Part shown: piece by piece, positions 59,798-64,000 of the stretch
How the letters are laid out: each line of letters opens with the position of its first letter
Numbering within the stretch: the stretch's first letter is position 1
Source of the DNA: Polynucleobacter sp. AP-Kaivos-20-H2
GTDB lineage: Bacteria; Pseudomonadota; Gammaproteobacteria; Burkholderiales; Burkholderiaceae
Length of the DNA: 64,000 bases
Assembly (NCBI RefSeq): GCF_018882215.1
Contig: NZ_JACVOX010000002.1
Location: 620,001-684,000 of the forward strand
Direction: 5' to 3'
Translations under genes and position numbers: made by a program
The notes under the pieces: model-generated
Databases searched by the model: none
Told to the model about the DNA's origin: nothing
What the model saw: only the letters and a program-made list of their open reading frames with translations

Positions 59798-61135
59798 TTA
59801 AGAGCCCATCTTAAAGTTGGCTTTCTTCATCAAAGAGCCGTACTGCTGTTGCATCACGAATGACTGGACTTGAGCCATGAAATCCATTGCAACAACAACA
59901 ATAATTAACAATGAAGTACCACCGAAATAGAACGGTACGTTGTACTTCAATACTAAGAATTCTGGCAACAAGCAAACCAGAACCATATAAATTGCACCAG
60001 CCAAAGTTAAGCGCACCAAGATCTTATCGATGTAACGCGCTGTTTGGTCGCCCGGACGAATACCCGGAACAAATGCGCCACTCTTCTTCAAGTTCTCAGC
60101 AGTTTCACGGCTGTTAAATACCAATGCGGTATAGAAGAAACAGAAGAAAATAATCGCTGCTGCGTACAAAATGGTGTACACAGGTTGACCAGGAGCTAAA
60201 GTCGCTGCTAAGTCTTTAATAATTCTGCTGAACATATTGGTTGGCTCGCCTGATGTAAACCAGCCAGCAATCGTCGCAGGGAACAAAATAATCGATGAAG
60301 CAAAAATCGGAGGAATAACACCTGCCATGTTTAACTTCAATGGGAAATAAGAAGATTGGCCACCATAAATCTTGTTACCCACTTGACGCTTAGCGTAGTT
60401 CACCAAGATCCGGCGCTGACCGCGCTCTACAAACACCACAAAATAAGTTACCGCTACTACGATCACAACGATCAAGAGAGCAGAAATAATATTCATTGAG
60501 CCAGTACGCACCAACTCTAACAAGCTTGCCAATGCATTTGGCAAACCAGAAACAATACCGCCAAAAATAATGATGGAGATGCCGTTACCCAAGCCACGCT
60601 CAGTAATTTGCTCACCCAACCACATTAAGAACATTGTGCCTGTTACCAAAGTAACTACTGTATTCAATTCAAACATCAAGCCTGGGTTAATAACTAATCC
60701 TGGTTGAGCCTGCAAAGCAACTGAAATACCCAACGCTTGGAATGTTGCCAAGAACACAGTGCCGTAGCGCGTGTACTGAGTAATCTTGCGTTGACCTGCT
60801 TGGCCTTCTTTTTTCAAAGACTCTAGAGAAGGCACAACAATCGTCATTAACTGCATGATGATCGATGCAGAGATATACGGCATGATACCCAAAGCAAATA
60901 CGGTAAAGCGAGACAAAGCGCCGCCTGAGAACAAGTTAAACATTCCCAAAATACCGTCTTTTTGACCAGAGAATAACTGTGCTAATTGGTCTGGATCAAT
61001 TCCAGGAACGGGAATATGAGCACCCAAACGGAACACGAGCAAAGCCAACACCAGGAAAACTAAGCGTTGGCGTAATTCGCCAAACTTGCCACCTGTTGCT
61101 GCAGTGCTTGCGTTATTGGTAGGTGCTAATGCCAT
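59798..61135 (-). CDS. secY: Preprotein translocase channel subunit SecY
   Basis: Forms the Sec translocon. The protein has 445 residues and ten membrane helices. [12 protein letters not shown], the plug-region [19 protein letters not shown] (in pieces) and the cytoplasmic [19 protein letters not shown] loop are typical. It lies 17 bp after rplO. Confidence 0.98.
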   Translation of the reverse strand: MALAPTNNASTAATGGKFGELRQRLVFLVLALLVFRLGAHIPVPGIDPDQLAQLFSGQKDGILGMFNLFSGGALSRFTVFALGIMPYISASIIMQLMTIVVPSLESLKKEGQAGQRKITQYTRYGTVFLATFQALGISVALQAQPGLVINPGLMFELNTVVTLVTGTMFLMWLGEQITERGLGNGISIIIFGGIVSGLPNALASLLELVRTGSMNIISALLIVVIVVAVTYFVVFVERGQRRILVNYAKRQVGNKIYGGQSSYFPLKLNMAGVIPPIFASSIILFPATIAGWFTSGEPTNMFSRIIKDLAATLAPGQPVYTILYAAAIIFFCFFYTALVFNSRETAENLKKSGAFVPGIRPGDQTARYIDKILVRLTLAGAIYMVLVCLLPEFLVLKYNVPFYFGGTSLLIIVVVAMDFMAQVQSFVMQQQYGSLMKKANFKMGS

Positions 61136-61152
61136 ATCTACTAAAAGACCTA

Positions 61153-61593
61153 TTAAACCAATTCAACCAATTTGCCGCCAGCTGCTTCGATAGCTGCTTT
61201 TGCGCCGGCAGTTGCTGTAATACCCTTGAGGGTTACAGCAATCTTGAGCTCACCAGTCTTGATAACCTTAACTGCATTGATTTGCTCACCAGCAAAGCCG
61301 TGTGCCTTCAATACCAATAAGTCCACTTCTGGCAAATTGATTTTTGCTAAATGGTTCAATGTAATTTGACCAACGTGACGACGTGTCAAAGACACGAAAC
61401 CGCGTTTTGGCAAACGACGATACATAGGCATCTGACCGCCTTCAAATCCAACCTTGTGGAAACCACCAGAACGGGATTTTTGACCTTTGTGACCACGGCC
61501 AGCAGTTTTACCAAGACCAGAACCAATACCGCGACCAACGCGACGACGGTTTTTCTTGGAGCCTTCAGCAGGTTTAATTGTGTTGAGTTGCAT
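61153..61593 (-). CDS. rplO: 50S ribosomal protein L15
   Basis: Assembly protein of the large subunit. The protein has 146 residues. The N-terminal [23 protein letters not shown] stretch (read as KPAEGSKK and [13 protein letters not shown]), the [13 protein letters not shown] motif and [17 protein letters not shown] are diagnostic. Confidence 0.98.
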   Translation of the reverse strand: MQLNTIKPAEGSKKNRRRVGRGIGSGLGKTAGRGHKGQKSRSGGFHKVGFEGGQMPMYRRLPKRGFVSLTRRHVGQITLNHLAKINLPEVDLLVLKAHGFAGEQINAVKVIKTGELKIAVTLKGITATAGAKAAIEAAGGKLVELV

Positions 61594-61620
61594 ATTCTTC
61601 GCCTATTTACTTGCTAGTTA

Positions 61621-61809
61621 TTAGCCAACGACTTTAACTAGATAAGAAACTTTATTAATCATGCCGCGAACAGCTGGAGTGTCTTCCAATTCAGAAACTG
61701 AATTGATACGACGAAGGCCTAAGCCTCGTACAGTTGCACGGTGGCTTTCGCGTGTACCGATCAAGCTGCGTACTAATTGCAGTTTGACTTTGGAGTTAGT
61801 TGTTGTCAT
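61621..61809 (-). CDS. rpmD: 50S ribosomal protein L30
   Basis: The protein has 62 residues. [20 protein letters not shown] and the [21 protein letters not shown] segment ([18 protein letters not shown]) identify L30. It lies between rpsE and rplO. Confidence 0.97.
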   Translation of the reverse strand: MTTTNSKVKLQLVRSLIGTRESHRATVRGLGLRRINSVSELEDTPAVRGMINKVSYLVKVVG

Positions 61810-61833
61810 TTGTAGATTCCTAATCTTTTGGTC

Positions 61834-62352
61834 TTAGCCGAGAATCTCTTCAACTGACTTACCGCGCTTAGCAGCAATCTCAGCAGGAGTACTCATCTTG
61901 CTCAAACCATCAATGGTTGCACGAACCAAGTTGTATGGGTTTGTAGAGCCAAGTGACTTAGCAACCACGTTAGTTACACCCATTACGTCGAAAATTGCGC
62001 GCATTGGGCCGCCAGCAATAATTCCAGTACCGTCTTTAGCTGGAGAAATCAAAACGCGTGACGCGCCATGTTTACCAGTAACAGTGTGCTGCAAAGTACC
62101 TTTACGCAAAGTGACTTTGATCATCTTGCGACGAGCTTCATCCATTGCTTTTTGAACAGCAACTGGAACTTCTTTTGATTTGCCTTTACCCATGCCGATG
62201 CGGCCATCGCCATCGCCAACTACAGTGAGTGCAGCGAAGCCGAGAATACGACCACCCTTAACCACTTTAGTTACACGATTAACAGCGATCATCTTCTCGC
62301 GAAGACCATCATCACGCTCTTCGTTTTGCATCTTAGTTTGCATTTTTGCCAT
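61834..62352 (-). CDS. rpsE: 30S ribosomal protein S5
   Basis: Decoding-fidelity protein at the shoulder of the 30S subunit. The protein has 172 residues. The RNA-binding domain has [21 protein letters not shown] (in pieces: [37 protein letters not shown]). [20 protein letters not shown] is typical of the C-terminal domain. Confidence 0.98.
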   Translation of the reverse strand: MAKMQTKMQNEERDDGLREKMIAVNRVTKVVKGGRILGFAALTVVGDGDGRIGMGKGKSKEVPVAVQKAMDEARRKMIKVTLRKGTLQHTVTGKHGASRVLISPAKDGTGIIAGGPMRAIFDVMGVTNVVAKSLGSTNPYNLVRATIDGLSKMSTPAEIAAKRGKSVEEILG

Positions 62353-62370
62353 GTTTTTTCCTAAACCCTA

Positions 62371-62724
62371 TTAGAACTTCAGGCCGGCTTCACGCGCAGC
62401 TTCAGCTAAGGCCTTAATACGGCCGTGGTAACGATGACCGGAACGATCAAATGCAACATCGACAATGCCTGCCTTAACAGCACGCTCAGCAACTAATTTG
62501 CCGATTTGTTTAGCCGCTTCAGCGTTGCCGCCGTTTTTGATCGCTTGGCGCAATTCTTTTTCCATTGTTGAAGCAGCTGCTACAACTTTGGTTCCGCATG
62601 GGCTATAAACCTGAGCAGAAATATGAGTATTGCTACGGATAACTGTTAAGCGATTTGCCAATGCTTCGGCAATGCGAATACGAGTCTGCCTAGCGCGTCT
62701 TTGTCTGGATTCGTCTTTATTCAT
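62371..62724 (-). CDS. rplR: 50S ribosomal protein L18
   Basis: Binds 5S rRNA in the central protuberance. The protein has 117 residues. [16 protein letters not shown], the [18 protein letters not shown] segment ([14 protein letters not shown]) and [23 protein letters not shown] are diagnostic. Confidence 0.98.
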   Translation of the reverse strand: MNKDESRQRRARQTRIRIAEALANRLTVIRSNTHISAQVYSPCGTKVVAAASTMEKELRQAIKNGGNAEAAKQIGKLVAERAVKAGIVDVAFDRSGHRYHGRIKALAEAAREAGLKF

Positions 62725-62737
62725 TTTCTAATCTCGC

Positions 62738-63271
62738 TTACTTCTTCTTAGTTTCTTTCAGATGCACAACCTCATCCACGTAGCGAACGCCTTTGCCTTT
62801 GTATGGCTCTGGTGAACGGTAAGCGCGAACTTCAGCTGCGACCTGGCCAACTTGCTGCTTGTTGGAACCTTTGATAATGATTTCAGTTTGAGTTGGAGTC
62901 TCAGCCTTCACACCCTTTGGCAGGTTGTAAATAATGTCGTGTGAGAAACCTAACTGCAACTTCAATGTTTCACCTTGAGCAGCAGCACGATAACCAACGC
63001 CTACCAAGCTGAGCTTGCGCTCAAAGCCAGCAGTTACGCCAACAACCATGTTGTTAACCAAAGCACGGGCTGTACCTGACTGTGCACCAGCTTCTGGTGA
63101 GTTGTTATTTAAAACAACTGTCAATACGCCATCTTCTTGTTTCAAACCAACAGAAGGATGCAAGTTGTGTGTCAAAGTGCCCAATGGGCCCTTAACAGTC
63201 ACGTTTGCACCGTTGATGCTAATCTCAGCGCCCTTAGGGACTGTAATTGGTGATTTACCTACGCGGGACAT
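62738..63271 (-). CDS. rplF: 50S ribosomal protein L6
   Basis: Sits near the factor-binding region of the large subunit. The protein has 177 residues. [19 protein letters not shown], the repeated L6 folds, [20 protein letters not shown] and the C-terminal [20 protein letters not shown] are typical. Confidence 0.98.
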   Translation of the reverse strand: MSRVGKSPITVPKGAEISINGANVTVKGPLGTLTHNLHPSVGLKQEDGVLTVVLNNNSPEAGAQSGTARALVNNMVVGVTAGFERKLSLVGVGYRAAAQGETLKLQLGFSHDIIYNLPKGVKAETPTQTEIIIKGSNKQQVGQVAAEVRAYRSPEPYKGKGVRYVDEVVHLKETKKK

Positions 63272-63281
63272 ATTTCGCTCC

Positions 63282-63677
63282 TTAAGCTACGTAGCAAATA
63301 ACTTCGCCGCCCACGCCTGTTGCACGTGCTTTACGGTCTGTCATTACGCCTTGAGGGGTTGAAATAATTGCGATGCCCAAGCCATTCATTACTTCTGGAA
63401 TGTCATGGCGGCCTTTATAGATACGCAGACTTGGTGTTGATACACGGTCAATACGCTCAATAACAGGACGGCCTGCATAGTATTTGAGATCGATGTGGAG
63501 CACTGGCTTAGCTGCTTCACCTTTGATTTCGAAACTTTCGATATAGCCTTCATCTTGCAAAACTTTTGCGATGGCTACTTTTACTTTTGACGACGGCATC
63601 AAGACTACGGGTTTCTGCACTGCTTGCGCATTGCGGATCCTTGTCAACATGTCGGCGATTGGATCGCTGATACTCAT
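63282..63677 (-). CDS. rpsH: 30S ribosomal protein S8
   Basis: Primary 16S rRNA binder; in E. coli it represses the spc operon at the rplE site, which lies outside this window. The protein has 131 residues. [17 protein letters not shown], the [14 protein letters not shown] loop and the ending GGEVICYVA are diagnostic. Confidence 0.98.
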
Positions 63678-63701
63678 GAGTTCTCCTAATTCTTTCGCCG
63701 C

Positions 63702-64000
63702 TTACCAGCTGGCCTTGGTTAAACCGGGGATTTCGCCACGGAAGGCGATTTCACGAATCTTGCTACGAGCCAAACCGAATTTACGGAATGTGCCACGTGG
63801 TCGACCGGTTAATGAACAACGATTTCTTTGACGAATCGGGCTTGCGTTACGTGGAAGTGCCTGTAGTTTCAAGCGAGCTTCATAGCGCTCTTCATCGCTG
63901 CGTGATTGATCAGCAATGATCGCTTTGAGTTCGGCACGCTTTACAGCGTACTTCTCTACAGTTTTTGCGCGCTTATTCTCGCGCTCAATTAGGGATAGTT
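63702..64000 (-). CDS. rpsN: 30S ribosomal protein S14, 5'-truncated by window edge
   Basis: Decodes from the window edge as [19 protein letters not shown] and onwards, ending [11 protein letters not shown]. Only the first two and a fraction of codons are missing, so the start lies about 7 bases beyond the window. It is the zinc-free (C-) long form of about 101 residues: the zinc-ribbon CxxC motif is absent. Confidence 0.96.
   Translation of the reverse strand, partial: LSLIERENKRAKTVEKYAVKRAELKAIIADQSRSDEERYEARLKLQALPRNASPIRQRNRCSLTGRPRGTFRKFGLARSKIREIAFRGEIPGLTKASW

Overview
The window is chromosomal core sequence from a betaproteobacterium, most probably a Burkholderiales member close to Polynucleobacter. 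This is an inference from protein character, moderate base composition and gene order (hemA-prfA-prmC-grxD, petABC-sspAB, gltBD next to mla-ibaG-murA-his, cyaY/lptM-lysA, the spc and alpha ribosomal operons). I saw no rRNA, CRISPR array, prophage or plasmid module. Nearly all of the sequence is coding.

Layout. 1-4693 (+): truncated hemA, prfA, prmC, grxD, rmuC. 4793-6902: phasin and a divergent MHS-type MFS permease. 6959-11029 (-): tRNA-Thr, sspB, sspA and the cytochrome bc1 genes petC, petB, petA. 11167-12789 (+): mscL and a DegS-like membrane protease. 12812-19613: glutamate/aspartate ABC importer gltIJKL, a 48-residue lipoprotein, a trimeric porin and a Sel1-repeat protein. 19619-29678: Tat translocase, HIT hydrolase and the histidine genes. 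The histidine run is broken by a VapBC-type toxin-antitoxin pair, a lone HicB-type gene and an inverted hisC. 29699-36734 (-): murA, ibaG, a YadGH-like ABC pair and the complete Mla lipid-transport operon. 36745-43001 (-): glutamate synthase. 43196-43900: a REP-associated tyrosine transposase next to an inverted repeat. 43913-49837: mrcA, a PilP-like protein, a short HofQ-like secretin, aroK and aroB. 49834-56382: cyaY, lptM, lysA, cytochrome c4, engB, hemB, dsbD, cutA. 56452-64000 (-): rplQ-rpoA-rpsD-rpsK-rpsM-rpmJ-infA-secY-rplO-rpmD-rpsE-rplR-rplF-rpsH and truncated rpsN.

How it works together. The genes cover tetrapyrrole synthesis (hemA, hemB), translation termination (prfA, prmC), aerobic respiration (bc1, cytochrome c4, with Tat likely exporting the Rieske protein), nitrogen and amino-acid supply (gltBD, gltIJKL, his, lysA, aroKB), envelope upkeep (mla, murA, mrcA, lptM, DegS-like protease, mscL) and thiol/iron homeostasis (grxD, dsbD, cyaY).

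The least ordinary points are the regulatory-type genes inserted in the his cluster with visible operator repeats, the stripped-down pilus/competence locus (one PilP-like protein plus a short secretin), the transposase with its inverted repeat, a structured leader before rpsD, and a tiny unrecognised lipoprotein gene. I found no clear evidence of a wholly new multi-gene system; those loci are the best candidates for follow-up.
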